Positions 32,539 through 42,174 are shown, numbered from the stretch's first letter. The stretch is 64,000 bases of DNA from DATJMJ01 sp035508795 (GCA_035508795.1 DATJMJ010000141.1:1-64000), one strand, 5' to 3'. Numbers and translations: made by a program. Notes: generated by a model not told the origin, from the sequence alone.

Positions 32539-35076
32539 CTAGTAGTGGTAGGCGGGCAGGTGCCAGTCGGGCGCGGCGTTGATCACGCATCCGCCGTTGG
32601 AGGCCGCATGCCGGGAGCCCGAGGTTCCCGAAGCCCCGGAGGGCCTCGGCATGGCCGGGAAGGCGACTGCTAGGGCGTCCGCGATTGCCGCCGCCCGTGG
32701 CGCCGACCCAGGGGAGTCGTAGTGGATGCCGTCCGAGGTAAACCATGACCGCTTGACGGCTCCTGCCCAATTGAACACCCTCATGTTCGGGTAGATCCTG
32801 CAGGCGGCCACCAGGGCATCGTCCCAGCGCTGCATGTTCGCTTCAGCGTACGGCCCGCTGGTGAGGAGGGTACGCACGTTGACCCAAAGGACGGGCGCGC
32901 CGTGCACGAGGGTCATCATCCTCTGGATCCGCTCCCGCATCCCGACGTTCGACCCGACGTAGACATTGGCTGCCTCATTGGTCCCGAGCGCCATCACCCA
33001 GCACCCTCGGTAACCTTTTCGGACGAGGTCTTGGGCCATGTCGTAGGCGTTCGGGGTGCCCGGGATGCTCTCGACGATCGACGTGCCTCCCTGGATCCTC
33101 ATGATCGAGAGCTTCACGCCGACCCGGGCGTACTGCTCCGCGAGGCGCTGCGAGGCGTCCGGGAGGTAGTCAGACGAGACGAGGCTCTCCGACGTCGAGT
33201 CGCCCACATGTACGACCTCGGCGCAGCTTGTCCTCAACACCGGCGTTGTCCCGGAGGTCTGGGCCTTCGGGCTGCTCGGTGCCCGAGAGGCGGCGACTGT
33301 CCGGGACCTCGTTGAGGTCAACGATGTCGCGCTGACGCTCGTGCTCGTTGCCCTGGTCGTCGTGGTCGGTGCCGTCGTGGTCGGTGCCGTCATAGTCGTC
33401 GCAGCCGTAGTGGTTGCAGCGGTGGAAGCCGTAGCAGAGGTCGGGGCACTGGCAGAGGTCGGGACACTGGCAGAGGTCGGAGCGGTCGCAGCGGTCGGTG
33501 GACGTCGGAGTGCCGTCACCGTCGTGCTCATCGCAGACCGGGTCTGGAAAGGGTTCGTGGTCGAGGAGGTGCGGGAGCCGTGGTTACCCGCGGTCCCGCT
33601 CGGGCTGCCGAAACTGCTCATGTCTCCCGAGCCGTCCGCGTCACCGGGGCTTCGAGTGCCCGATAGCTGCGGGCCCGCAGGAGGGGCCGCCGCCGCCGAC
33701 AGGGTGCCCGCCGGCACCGTCGGCATCAGGCCGGCGAGGGCCAGCGCCCCCACGACCAGGGCGACCGGCGCCGTGCAAAGGGCTAACCAGCGGGCGGGAG
33801 CCGGGAACCCAGCCGCTGAGCGCGAAAACCTCGTGCTCCCGGCCAGGCGCACCTGGCTCAACTGGCCCCAGATCCGGCCGAGAGCGCCATTGCGTACAGG
33901 TGTTTCCACGAAGCGCCAGGAAAGGTCCGCCAGCAGCAAGGTCGCTCCGACCTGGAGCGCGGGGCGCAGGATGTCCGTGCCCTCGCTGACAGTTGGGGTT
34001 GTGAGGACGATGACGGGGTAGTGCCACAAATAAATCGCGTACGAACGCACTCCAACCCAGCGGAGCGGCCGGCAGCCGAGGACGTTGCCTAGGCGGCTGG
34101 CAGGGTGGGCCGCGGCCGCAACGACCATCACGGTCGCGACGGACAAGAGCACAAGCCCTCCTCGGTAAAGGAAGGCGGAGTACTGGGTTGTCAGCACCAG
34201 CAGGAGCCCGACGACGACAAGCCCTACCATCCCGGCGAGGTCCACCAATCTTCTCGCTTCCCTGCGCAGGGGCGCCCGCAGCCCCTTGCTCGGCCAGACC
34301 ATCGCAAGTGCGGCACCGAAGAGCAGGCCGAACGCCCGGGTATCGGTGCCGTCGTAGACCCGCGAGGGGTCGAAGCTCGGATGGTAGAGCAAGGTCATTT
34401 CCGCAGCGGATGCGCCGGCGAGCAGCAGCGTGAGCAAGGCGAGCGGCACGAGGCGGAGCCGGGCAGGGGGTATGCCGAGACGCCTGGCAACCGCCCTGCC
34501 AGCGGGCCAGGACGCTTCAGGCCCGTTCACGGGTGCTGGCGCGCCGAGTCTGCCGTCCCGGCGTTCGCGTGCCTTCAGGCGTCTCAAAGCGAGCCAGAGC
34601 AGCCAGGGCCAGACGAGGTAGAACTGCTCTTCGACGGCGAGCGACCAGAGGTGCCCGAGCGGGGAGGGGGGGCCAAAGCGGGCAAAATAGGAGACCTTCT
34701 GGAATGCGAGCCACCAGTTGCTCATGTAGATGGAAGCTGCGGCGACGTCCCCCCTCACGGCGCCCAGTTGACCGGGGTCTGCGACCGCGACCCAGATGGT
34801 GACGACTATCAGCATCACGAACAAGGCAGGCAGGAGGCGCCGGGCTCGGCGTGCCCAGAACTCACGCAGGCGAAGGTGCCCGTGTGCCTCCCAGCTCGAG
34901 AGCAACAGGTCCGTGATGAGGTACCCGCTCAATGTGAAGAAAATCCCGACGCCGAGCAACCCACCCGGGGCCCAGGACAGGTTGAGGTGGTACGCGACCA
35001 CCGCCGCGACTGCGAGTGCCCGGAGCCCGTCGAGGCCGGGCATATAACGCTGTCCTCGTCCTAGGGGTTCGGGCAC
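32539..35076 (-). CDS. membrane acyltransferase fused to an SGNH domain (OafA/OatA-like)
   Basis: An 845-residue protein. Residues 12-445 form an acyltransferase-3 domain of about ten membrane helices, opening PGLDGLRALAVAAVVAYHL with the key His and including GHLWSLAVEEQFYLVWP. A Ser/Thr/Ala low-complexity linker of about 150 residues follows (about 470-620), then an SGNH esterase/transferase domain with VVHVGDSTSES and a terminal DGIHYDSPG carrying the Asp-His pair. Homologues O-acetylate cell-wall or exported polysaccharides. GGAGG six bases before GTG 35076 supports the start. Confidence 0.9.
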   Translation of the reverse strand: MPEPLGRGQRYMPGLDGLRALAVAAVVAYHLNLSWAPGGLLGVGIFFTLSGYLITDLLLSSWEAHGHLRLREFWARRARRLLPALFVMLIVVTIWVAVADPGQLGAVRGDVAAASIYMSNWWLAFQKVSYFARFGPPSPLGHLWSLAVEEQFYLVWPWLLWLALRRLKARERRDGRLGAPAPVNGPEASWPAGRAVARRLGIPPARLRLVPLALLTLLLAGASAAEMTLLYHPSFDPSRVYDGTDTRAFGLLFGAALAMVWPSKGLRAPLRREARRLVDLAGMVGLVVVGLLLVLTTQYSAFLYRGGLVLLSVATVMVVAAAAHPASRLGNVLGCRPLRWVGVRSYAIYLWHYPVIVLTTPTVSEGTDILRPALQVGATLLLADLSWRFVETPVRNGALGRIWGQLSQVRLAGSTRFSRSAAGFPAPARWLALCTAPVALVVGALALAGLMPTVPAGTLSAAAAPPAGPQLSGTRSPGDADGSGDMSSFGSPSGTAGNHGSRTSSTTNPFQTRSAMSTTVTALRRPPTAATAPTSASVPTSASAPTSATASTAATTTAATTMTAPTTTAPTTTTRATSTSVSATSLTSTRSRTVAASRAPSSPKAQTSGTTPVLRTSCAEVVHVGDSTSESLVSSDYLPDASQRLAEQYARVGVKLSIMRIQGGTSIVESIPGTPNAYDMAQDLVRKGYRGCWVMALGTNEAANVYVGSNVGMRERIQRMMTLVHGAPVLWVNVRTLLTSGPYAEANMQRWDDALVAACRIYPNMRVFNWAGAVKRSWFTSDGIHYDSPGSAPRAAAIADALAVAFPAMPRPSGASGTSGSRHAASNGGCVINAAPDWHLPAYHY
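33361..33487. repeat. tandem 15-bp and 18-bp repeats in the acyltransferase linker
   Basis: CGTGGTCGGTGCCGT occurs twice in tandem (33361-33390). An 18-bp unit GCAGAGGTCGGGGCACTG is repeated about three times (33434-33487, last copy degenerate). They encode Thr/Ser/Ala-rich hexapeptides of the linker, so length variation between strains would alter spacer length without shifting frame. Confidence 0.75.
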
Positions 35077-35231
35077 ATCCGCCTCCTACGCCGGCATCGC
35101 CGGCCGGCCCGCCGGGCCGCTGCAAGCGCGCGATGATAGCCCGGTCGCCCACTGGGCGGGAGGTGGGACAAAGCGTGCACGCCTGCTCAACTCTCAAGGC
35201 GCGCAAGGGGTTCCGCGGCTTTTGCACCGCG

Positions 35232-35879
35232 TCAACGACGGAGTGTCGGCGCCTCCATGCCCCCCACGTACTGTGCCAGCCATGCGTTGAGCGGATCCGC
35301 GGCCCGGAGCACGGCGACGACCCGCTCCTTGGCCTTGGCCGACGAAAGCCACTTGCCGGGCGGCCACGATTGCCACGCGACGAGGCCCTTGTCCTTCAGG
35401 AGCTCGATCCTGGGGTGGTCCTTGGGGTAGCCCTTTGGTGCCGTCTTGACGGCGTCGCACGTCCCGCACGTGCACCCCGTCGTCCGCACCGCTTCGACTA
35501 TCGCTTCGAGCGCCTCGCCGCTGAGCGTCGAGTCCACGGCCTGGCGGTAGCGGGCGAGCTGGTCCGGGGCCATCATGTGCAAGCCGTCCCCGGCCCCGAG
35601 GCCGCTCGCCGACAGCGTGACGTACCCATAGGGCCCGACTGTGGCGGCGATATTCGTCTTGTAGGGAGCCTTGTCCTTGCTGAAGCGCAGGTCCCGGTAG
35701 GGCCGGAACAACCGGCCTGGCCCGAACTCCGGCTCGAGCTCCTCGAGGAGCTCCTCCATGGGCGCCTTAACGCTCGACTCGTAGATCTGGCGGTGCGCTT
35801 CCCAAAACGTCTTGCTGTTATTTTCCTCGAGGTCCTCGAAAAACTCGAGGGCATTAATGGGCCAACCCCGGAATGCCAT
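35232..35879 (-). CDS. DUF2461 family protein
   Basis: A 215-residue protein starting MAFRGWPINALEFFEDLEENN with FWEAHRQIYE, RPYRDLRFSKDKAPYKTNI and GLHMMAPDQLARYR, the DUF2461 pattern (TIGR02453-like), widespread and of unknown function. I start it at ATG 35879; the upstream open frame has no homology-like features and runs across the divergent permease gene. It is divergent from the ABC permease by about 100 bp. Confidence 0.85.
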   Translation of the reverse strand: MAFRGWPINALEFFEDLEENNSKTFWEAHRQIYESSVKAPMEELLEELEPEFGPGRLFRPYRDLRFSKDKAPYKTNIAATVGPYGYVTLSASGLGAGDGLHMMAPDQLARYRQAVDSTLSGEALEAIVEAVRTTGCTCGTCDAVKTAPKGYPKDHPRIELLKDKGLVAWQSWPPGKWLSSAKAKERVVAVLRAADPLNAWLAQYVGGMEAPTLRR

Positions 35880-35981
35880 GCGAGAGGATTTTAGCGAGGG
35901 CCCGAAGCTGGCCGCGGCGGGCGCTCCGGGGTAATGTTCGATTGCAACTCCTAGCCGCCCGGACCAAGGAGCCTCGCCCAG

Positions 35982-37730
35982 TTGGCCACTCAGCGAACCT
36001 TCCCGGCACGGATAAGCCTCCGGCGGCCTCATTTCAGCCTTGCCGATGTTGTCGTGGGCTTCGGTGTCCTGGCCCTCCTCTACGGGACTGTGCGACTGGG
36101 CCGGTCCATGACCGTCCGGTTCGTCCCGGGCTCTGCAGCTGTCCCGCTGCCGACCGGCATCGCGCACGTCCCCTACTACGCGGCCCGGTCGTTGTTGCGG
36201 ATGTTCATAGCCCTGGCCGCCTCTACCATTTTCACCCTGGTCTACGGGACCGCTGCTGCGCGGCTGCGGCGCGCCGAAAAGATCCTCCTGCCCTTGCTCG
36301 ACATTTTGCAGTCCGTGCCGATCCTCGGTTTCCTCGCTTTTACGGTCACCTTCTTCGTCAACGCCTTCCACGGGTCTCTGCTCGGCCTCGAGTGCGCCTC
36401 GATCTTCGCTGTTTTCACTTCGCAGGCGTGGAACATGACGTTCAGCTTTTACCATTCGCTCATCAGTGAGCCGCGCGACCTCGACGAAGCGGCTCGGATG
36501 TACCGCCTGACAAAGTGGCAACGTTTTTGGAAGCTCGACGTCCCCAACTCCATGATCGGCTTGGTTTGGAACGCCATGATGAGCATGGGTGGCGGCTGGT
36601 TCTTCCTCACGGCCTCCGAAGCGATATCCATCAGCGGCAAGGGCACGACCTACCTTCCCGGGATTGGCAGCTACATCGGGATAGCGATCCGGCAAGGCTC
36701 GCTAGGCAGGGTCGGCGTTGCCGTAGCGGCAATGGTGATCCTCGTGATCGGTGTCAACATCGTTTTCTTCCGCCCTCTTGTCGCCTGGGCCGAGAAATTC
36801 CGTATGGAGGAGCCCGAGGCAAGCGAAAGGCCTCGCAGCTATGTGCTCGACCTCCTCCGGGCGTCGAAGCTGCCTAAGCGGGTCGGCCAGGAACTGGAAC
36901 CGGTGCCCAGGGCCCTGGACAGGCTGACGCGGCCTTTTGGCCTGGCGGAATACCCGTTGACCGAGGACCCAGGCCGCCGCAAGCGCGGTGACGTCGTTTT
37001 TTGGGTAATTGTCGCCGGTGTATGCGGCTGGGGAGCCTGGTCCGGCTTGTCCTACCTCGTGCACCGGGTCGGGTGGGGCACCTTCGCCTATGTCATCGGG
37101 CTCGGCGGTCTCACCTTTGCCCGCGTTGCGGCCGTCGTTGTCCTGTCGACGGTGATCTGGGTACCCATCGGGGTCAAGATCGGCACGGGCCCCCGCCTGG
37201 CGCGCTTTGCACAACCACTGGTCCAGGTGATGGCGAGCTTTCCCTCCAACCTCCTCTTCCCGTTCGCAGTGATCGTGTTCATCGCCCTTCACCTCTCGCT
37301 CAACTTGGGCGGCGTGGTCCTGATGATGATCGGGGCGCAGTGGTACATCTTGTTCAATTCGATCGCCGGAGCGATCGCGATTCCGGGTGACATCCGCGAA
37401 ATGGCAGTAAATATGCGCCTTACCCGTACTCAGAGGTGGCGCCGGGTCATGCTGCCGGCGATCTTTCCTTCTTATGTGACCGGTGGTGTCACGGCGGCCG
37501 GCGGCGCCTGGAACGCGTCGATAGTCGCCGAAGTCGCCACCTGGGGCAGGCACCATCTCCACGCCACGGGTATCGGCGCTTACATCGCTGATGCCGCAAA
37601 CTCGAGCGCCAGCAATGCTTTCGCGAAAGTGCTGACCGGGGTCGTGGTGATGAGCCTGTACGTCGTTACCATCAACCGGCTCTTCTGGCGGCGGCTGTAC
37701 CGCCTGGCCGAGGACCGGTGCTCATTTTGA
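35982..37730 (+). CDS. double-length ABC permease, nitrate/sulfonate type
   Basis: A 582-residue protein made of two SsuC/TauC-like permease units. The first unit covers roughly residues 10-280 and contains DEAARMYRLTKWQRFWKLDVP as its coupling loop; the second covers 330-575 with REMAVNMRLTRTQRWRRVMLP. Such fused permeases occur in orphan importers of the nitrate/sulfonate/bicarbonate class. It starts with TTG 35982. The ATPase follows 25 bp later, but no solute-binding protein gene is present, so the substrate is open. Confidence 0.88.
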   Translation: MATQRTFPARISLRRPHFSLADVVVGFGVLALLYGTVRLGRSMTVRFVPGSAAVPLPTGIAHVPYYAARSLLRMFIALAASTIFTLVYGTAAARLRRAEKILLPLLDILQSVPILGFLAFTVTFFVNAFHGSLLGLECASIFAVFTSQAWNMTFSFYHSLISEPRDLDEAARMYRLTKWQRFWKLDVPNSMIGLVWNAMMSMGGGWFFLTASEAISISGKGTTYLPGIGSYIGIAIRQGSLGRVGVAVAAMVILVIGVNIVFFRPLVAWAEKFRMEEPEASERPRSYVLDLLRASKLPKRVGQELEPVPRALDRLTRPFGLAEYPLTEDPGRRKRGDVVFWVIVAGVCGWGAWSGLSYLVHRVGWGTFAYVIGLGGLTFARVAAVVVLSTVIWVPIGVKIGTGPRLARFAQPLVQVMASFPSNLLFPFAVIVFIALHLSLNLGGVVLMMIGAQWYILFNSIAGAIAIPGDIREMAVNMRLTRTQRWRRVMLPAIFPSYVTGGVTAAGGAWNASIVAEVATWGRHHLHATGIGAYIADAANSSASNAFAKVLTGVVVMSLYVVTINRLFWRRLYRLAEDRCSF

Positions 37731-37755
37731 TGTCCCATAGCGACGGGAGGAGATC

Positions 37756-39129
37756 TTGGCAGCTGCCACCATCATCGAGGTAAGCAACGTCACCAAGGCC
37801 TACTCGTCGCCTGACGGCACTCCCCTGCCGGTGCTGGACGGCATTACCTTCGACCTTCACGAGGGCGAGATCGTCGCGCTCCTGGGCCGGTCAGGTTCGG
37901 GAAAGAGCACATTATTACGTTGTATCGCCGGGCTCATCGCCCCGACGAGCGGGGTCGTAAAGTACAAAGGCGCCCCCCTGACCGGTGCGAACCCTGGTGT
38001 TGCAATGGTGTTCCAGAGCTTCGCTCTCCTGCCTTGGTTGACTGTCAGGCAAAACGTCGAGCTCGGGTTGGAGGCGCTTGCGGTGCCACCGGCCCAACGG
38101 CACACCCGCGCAGAGGAGGCTATCGACCGGATCGGTCTCGACGGCTTCGAGTCGGCCTATCCTAAGGAGCTTTCAGGCGGTATGCGCCAGCGGGTCGGTT
38201 TTGCCAGAGCACTCGTAGTCCAGCCTGACGCCCTCTTGATGGACGAGCCCTTCTCGGCGCTCGATGTCCTCACCGCTCAAAACCTCCGCACCGAGCTGCT
38301 GCGGCTGTGGTCGGCACGCGACTTCCCGACAAGGGCGATGCTCATAGTGACGCACAACATCGAGGAGGCTGTGACCCTTGCCGACCGCATATTCGTCCTC
38401 GGGACCAACCCGGGCCGGATAAGAAAGGAGTTCAGCGTCCCCTTCCCCCACCCGCGCGACCGCAACGGCAAAAACTTCGGGGACCTGGTCGACGAGATCT
38501 ACGACTTGATGACCGGGCCGGACCAGAGGTCGGCCGCCCACGTTTGGGCGACGGCGCCTGCCGGAGACGAGCCAAAGACGGGGGCCGAGCCCTCTCCAAT
38601 TGAAGCGCCCTTGCCCGAGGCCAGCGTCGGCGGCATGTCGGGCTTAGTCGAAATCCTCGCCGCCAGGGGTGGTCGAGAAGACCTGCCCAACCTGGCAAAC
38701 GTCCTCACCTTCGAAGTCGACGACCTGTTACCCCTCGTGGATGCCGCCCAGATGCTCGGTTTCGTCACCGTCAAAAGCGCCGACATAGAGCTCACTGACG
38801 AAGGCCGGGCATTTTACGAGGCGGATATCGACGCATCCAAGCATCTTTTCGCGCAAGCTGCCCGCCAGCGGGCGCCACTGGTGCGCGCCATCGTCAATAC
38901 TCTCGAAAACGTCCCCGACGGCTCGATCAACGAGCGGTTTTTCCTGGACCTGCTGCGGCGGGGCTTTACCGAGGACGAGGCGAGGGCGCAATTGGACACT
39001 GCAATCGGGTGGGGCCGGTACGCGGAACTGTTTGACTTCGACGTCAACACGCGCCAACTCGACCTCGAGGTCCCTCTGGTCGATGAGGACGGGGAACCCC
39101 GGGCACCCTTGAGCGCGGCGCCGCACTGA
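37756..39129 (+). CDS. ABC ATPase with C-terminal AAA-associated domain
   Basis: A 457-residue protein. Residues 1-260 are a NrtD/SsuB-like ATPase with LGRSGSGKSTLLR (Walker A), LSGGMRQRVGFARAL and LLMDEPFSALD (Walker B). The C-terminal 150 residues (GREDLPNLANVLTFEVDDLLPLVDAAQMLGF region) match the AAA-associated domain often fused to ATPases that pair with double permeases. It starts TTG 37756, directly after the permease. A 10-bp unit CCGCACTGAG is duplicated across its stop codon. Confidence 0.9.
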   Translation: MAAATIIEVSNVTKAYSSPDGTPLPVLDGITFDLHEGEIVALLGRSGSGKSTLLRCIAGLIAPTSGVVKYKGAPLTGANPGVAMVFQSFALLPWLTVRQNVELGLEALAVPPAQRHTRAEEAIDRIGLDGFESAYPKELSGGMRQRVGFARALVVQPDALLMDEPFSALDVLTAQNLRTELLRLWSARDFPTRAMLIVTHNIEEAVTLADRIFVLGTNPGRIRKEFSVPFPHPRDRNGKNFGDLVDEIYDLMTGPDQRSAAHVWATAPAGDEPKTGAEPSPIEAPLPEASVGGMSGLVEILAARGGREDLPNLANVLTFEVDDLLPLVDAAQMLGFVTVKSADIELTDEGRAFYEADIDASKHLFAQAARQRAPLVRAIVNTLENVPDGSINERFFLDLLRRGFTEDEARAQLDTAIGWGRYAELFDFDVNTRQLDLEVPLVDEDGEPRAPLSAAPH

Positions 39130-39173
39130 GCCGCACTGAGCCTCAGCGCGCGCCGAGCGCGGGCTGGGGCTTG

Positions 39174-39737
39174 TTATGACTTTGTGAAGACGACGGGCGC
39201 CCAGCCTTCGAGGACGCCGGCCACGTAGACTTCGGCGAAATACGTCCCCACCTCGGTGTAATCGCCCTTGGCGTACGCCGAGTACCAGTTGGTCGCATCG
39301 AGCTTGGAGGACCACGTGTACTGGTACACGGTGGTTGTCGAAGGCGAGACGACGCGGAACTCCACATTGGCGGACTCGGGCTTGCTCGTGAACACGAAGA
39401 AGACGAAGTCGAGCGTGCAGCCCTTGCTACAGGTGGTCCACGAATTGGAGATGTCGTTGGCTGTCAAGCCCACACCGTAGGTTTTGCCATCGGGGCCGCC
39501 CGAAAGAGAGTCGCCGACGGCGAAAGTCGCGGCGGGGAGCACCGCCGCCTGTACGTATTCCTTACTGCTCGACGATGCTGTAGCCGAAGCCACCATGCTT
39601 GTCAACATCGCTTCGGTCCGGGAGGCGGTTCGGACGGCGGCGGGCGTCGCGCCAGATTGCAGGAGCTGGAAGTTCACGCAAGCCAGCGACCCGAAGCCGG
39701 CGGCACAAGCGGCCGCTATGACAACGGTTTTCCTCAT
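39174..39737 (-). CDS. secreted hypothetical protein
   Basis: A 187-residue protein with a signal peptide (RKTVVIAAACAAGFGSLACV) whose final Cys might act as a lipobox. The mature part has GDSLSGGPDGKTYGVGL, a CSKGC pair, and beta-strand-rich segments ending WAPVVFTKS. It is reminiscent of small secreted immunoglobulin-like domains in actinobacteria. No motif allows a function. It is convergent to the ABC ATPase, with 44 bp between. Confidence 0.6.
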   Translation of the reverse strand: MRKTVVIAAACAAGFGSLACVNFQLLQSGATPAAVRTASRTEAMLTSMVASATASSSSKEYVQAAVLPAATFAVGDSLSGGPDGKTYGVGLTANDISNSWTTCSKGCTLDFVFFVFTSKPESANVEFRVVSPSTTTVYQYTWSSKLDATNWYSAYAKGDYTEVGTYFAEVYVAGVLEGWAPVVFTKS

Positions 39738-39948
39738 GCCCGGAGGCTATCACAGAACAGCTGATGGCCCACTTGTGATCAAGCTATGAGGGTTTTGTGA
39801 GCGGGCCGGCTTTCATGCATACGGATGGCTGGTGCGGGTAATTGAACCTTTGGAGCCCAAAGAGAGGGGCTCGGTGAAGGCCGTAGGCGTGGGCTGCAGG
39901 GCGAGAACGCTGCTTACGTCAAGGTCGCCTAACAGGAGGGTAAACGAA

Positions 39949-42063
39949 ATGAAACTCATGTCCTTGCGCGCTATTGCCGGCGTTGCGGCCCTTGGCGTGC
40001 TGGCTGGCGGGCCTTTCGTGCTCGGCGCGGCGGCTCCCGCCTATGCGCAGGGCACGGTGGCCACCGAGCAGTACACGGTCGGCAATGGGTCGGTCCAAAA
40101 CGCCACTGCGTCGGCCCAGCCCGACACGGCCGGCGCGACCGCTAACTACACGGTCGGCTTCACGACCCCGAGCACTTTGACCGGGGGTTCGAGCACCGTG
40201 ACTTTGTCCGACCCGGCGGCTTCAACCGTCTTCCCCGGCAACACAGACGATTACTTCATCGTTGACGACACAAGCTCCACTGCAGACCAGGCCGTTTCGT
40301 CGGCAGAGGTGGCTTCGGGCGGGCACTCCGTGACGGTCGGGCTCTCGGCCACCGTCCGTGCAGGCGCTTCCCTGTCGATTTACGTCGTAGGTGCCACCAA
40401 CCCGTCCTCTGCAGGTACCTACAGCCTTCAAGTGTCTACGTCGGCCAACCCCGTACCGACCAGCACCGGTACCTACCAGGTGGTGGCGGCAGCGGCCGCT
40501 CCGGCGTTCGCCCCGTCTGCGGCCCCGCCGATGGTGGGCGGCTTTGCCACCTATACGATCGGGGTGTTCAAAGCGGCGTCGGCCCTGTCGGCCGGGGATT
40601 GGCTGAAGGTTGTTTCCTCGAGCGGCGCGGCGGCAGATGACAACGTGGTGTTCCCGGGCGCGGCTTCGGCCTATAAGGTGACCGACCTGACGACCGGGGG
40701 CGCGGGCACGGTCCCGTCGGATGTCGAGGTTTCGGGGGTCGGTACCGGCCTCACCGGCGAATCCGTCGCCCTCAAGGTCGCCGGCTCGATCGCTTCGGGC
40801 GACGAGCTGTCCGTCACCGCAAACGGCGTGAAAAACCCGACTACGACACAGCTCGATACGCTTGGCGCGGCCGCTCCGCAGAGTGCGGCGCCCGTCAGCG
40901 CCACCGTGCAAGTGGGCACATCGGTCGTCGGCCCGACTATCGCTCTGTCCGACAGCACCGAGGGTGCTTCCGGGGTGGGGTACGTGGTCGGTTTCAAGCC
41001 CCTGACGGCGCTGCCCGCCGGTGGGACCGTGACAATCGTGGCCCCGTCGGGGACATCTTTCAGTGGGGCCTCAATAACCCTTGTCGACGTAACCCACTCG
41101 GCGGCATCGGCCAATATCCAAGCATCGTCGGTCAAAGCTTCGGCAACCTCGTCCTCGTCGAGCGACAACCAACTCGTTTTCGGCGTCCCGGCCGCGCTGT
41201 CGGCGGGGGACACCGTGTACGTGGAGGTCGACGGCGCCACAAATCCTCCTGCCGGTGATTACGGCGGCACCGAAGGGGATTTCACCGTTGCGACGAGCGC
41301 CGACGTCATCCCGGTGGGCGTGCCTTCGTATGCCGTGACGGCCGCTCCCGCCCCGGTCCTCGCGACCATCCAACTGAGCTCGAGCGTGCCCGGGGAGACC
41401 TCCCAGTACACCATCGGCGACCTGAAGACCACGGCGGCACTGGTAGCCGGCAGTTCCACGATCGGGCTGGCCACCCCCACCGGGACCGTACTGCCCGGGG
41501 CGGCCGCGGGTTACGAGATCGCCGACCTTACAAACACAAAAGCCTCGGCTGCCCCGGCATCTGTCTCGGGCGGCGGGTCGGACGGGGTGACCCTGACGCT
41601 CGGCGCGAACGTCGCGTCGGGCGACTTCATCGAGATCGTCGTGCGGGGAGCCTCCAACCCACCGTCGGGTGTGTACAGCTCGTCCGTGGAAGGTGACATC
41701 GTGGCCGCGGTGGCACCAGCGACGGCGCCTCCCGTGCCACCGGCGCCTGTCTCTCAACCGCACCACAACCCCCGTCCGGCACCGGTCCGGCCCGCGTGGC
41801 CGAAGTACCTGACGAGCGGGACGCTCCTCGTGTTGGGCCACCGCTACTACGTGGTCGTGGCGCACTCGTTCCGCAGCGTCACCGGTGCTCGTGTACTGGT
41901 CGCTTATCGCGGTCGCCACGGCAAGGTCATGACCCGCTGGAGCTACCGGGTCACGCTCCGGCCCCCCATGGGCAGGCGCCTCATCGAGGTCCGTTATGCC
42001 AACAACAAGTGGGTGCGTTGGGACGGCCGCCTGTACCGGGTCAGCTCCCTCAGCAAGCTTTGA
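39949..42063 (+). CDS. secreted protein with four beta-rich repeat modules
   Basis: A 704-residue protein with a Sec signal peptide (RAIAGVAALGVLAGGPFVLG then AYAQ). Four related modules begin near residues 63, 197, 342 and 484, each with a Y-T/V-I/V-G opening, a GSS/GGT-TV strand and a closing GATNP or GASNPP motif. A Pro-rich linker (about 594) leads to a basic Tyr/Arg-rich tail of 70 residues, ending WDGRLYRVSSLSKL, possibly a wall-binding region. AGGAGGG eight bases before ATG 39949 decides the start. No enzyme motif is seen; a surface or adhesion role is inference. Confidence 0.75.
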   Translation: MKLMSLRAIAGVAALGVLAGGPFVLGAAAPAYAQGTVATEQYTVGNGSVQNATASAQPDTAGATANYTVGFTTPSTLTGGSSTVTLSDPAASTVFPGNTDDYFIVDDTSSTADQAVSSAEVASGGHSVTVGLSATVRAGASLSIYVVGATNPSSAGTYSLQVSTSANPVPTSTGTYQVVAAAAAPAFAPSAAPPMVGGFATYTIGVFKAASALSAGDWLKVVSSSGAAADDNVVFPGAASAYKVTDLTTGGAGTVPSDVEVSGVGTGLTGESVALKVAGSIASGDELSVTANGVKNPTTTQLDTLGAAAPQSAAPVSATVQVGTSVVGPTIALSDSTEGASGVGYVVGFKPLTALPAGGTVTIVAPSGTSFSGASITLVDVTHSAASANIQASSVKASATSSSSSDNQLVFGVPAALSAGDTVYVEVDGATNPPAGDYGGTEGDFTVATSADVIPVGVPSYAVTAAPAPVLATIQLSSSVPGETSQYTIGDLKTTAALVAGSSTIGLATPTGTVLPGAAAGYEIADLTNTKASAAPASVSGGGSDGVTLTLGANVASGDFIEIVVRGASNPPSGVYSSSVEGDIVAAVAPATAPPVPPAPVSQPHHNPRPAPVRPAWPKYLTSGTLLVLGHRYYVVVAHSFRSVTGARVLVAYRGRHGKVMTRWSYRVTLRPPMGRRLIEVRYANNKWVRWDGRLYRVSSLSKL

Positions 42064-42116
42064 GCTGACCTTTGGCTTTGGCGCTGCGGTTGGGTGCCGG
42101 GGCTGGCTCTGAGGTC

Positions 42117-42174
42117 GCGAACCTCTTCCTGCCCGGCAGCGGTGAGAAAACATCGCCGCCGGGCAGGGGTTCGC
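42117..42174 (+). terminator. 58-nt two-part hairpin after the repeat-module protein
   Basis: GCGAACC (42117-42123) pairs with GGTTCGC (42168-42174); inside, a 17-bp stem 42128-42144/42151-42167 has one G-T wobble and one A-C mismatch around an AGAAAA loop, with a 4-base bulge TCTT on the left side only. It begins 54 bp after the stop. It is a strong terminator-like structure without a T-tract. Confidence 0.65.

Noticed and set aside
34105..35064. A 319-codon plus-strand open frame opposite the acyltransferase membrane domain
   Set aside because: It is the shadow of a transmembrane-coding frame and lacks any motif.
35880..36695. The long upstream extension of the DUF2461 frame on the minus strand
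   Set aside because: It overlaps the divergent ABC permease, whose sequence is well supported, and has no DUF2461-like content.
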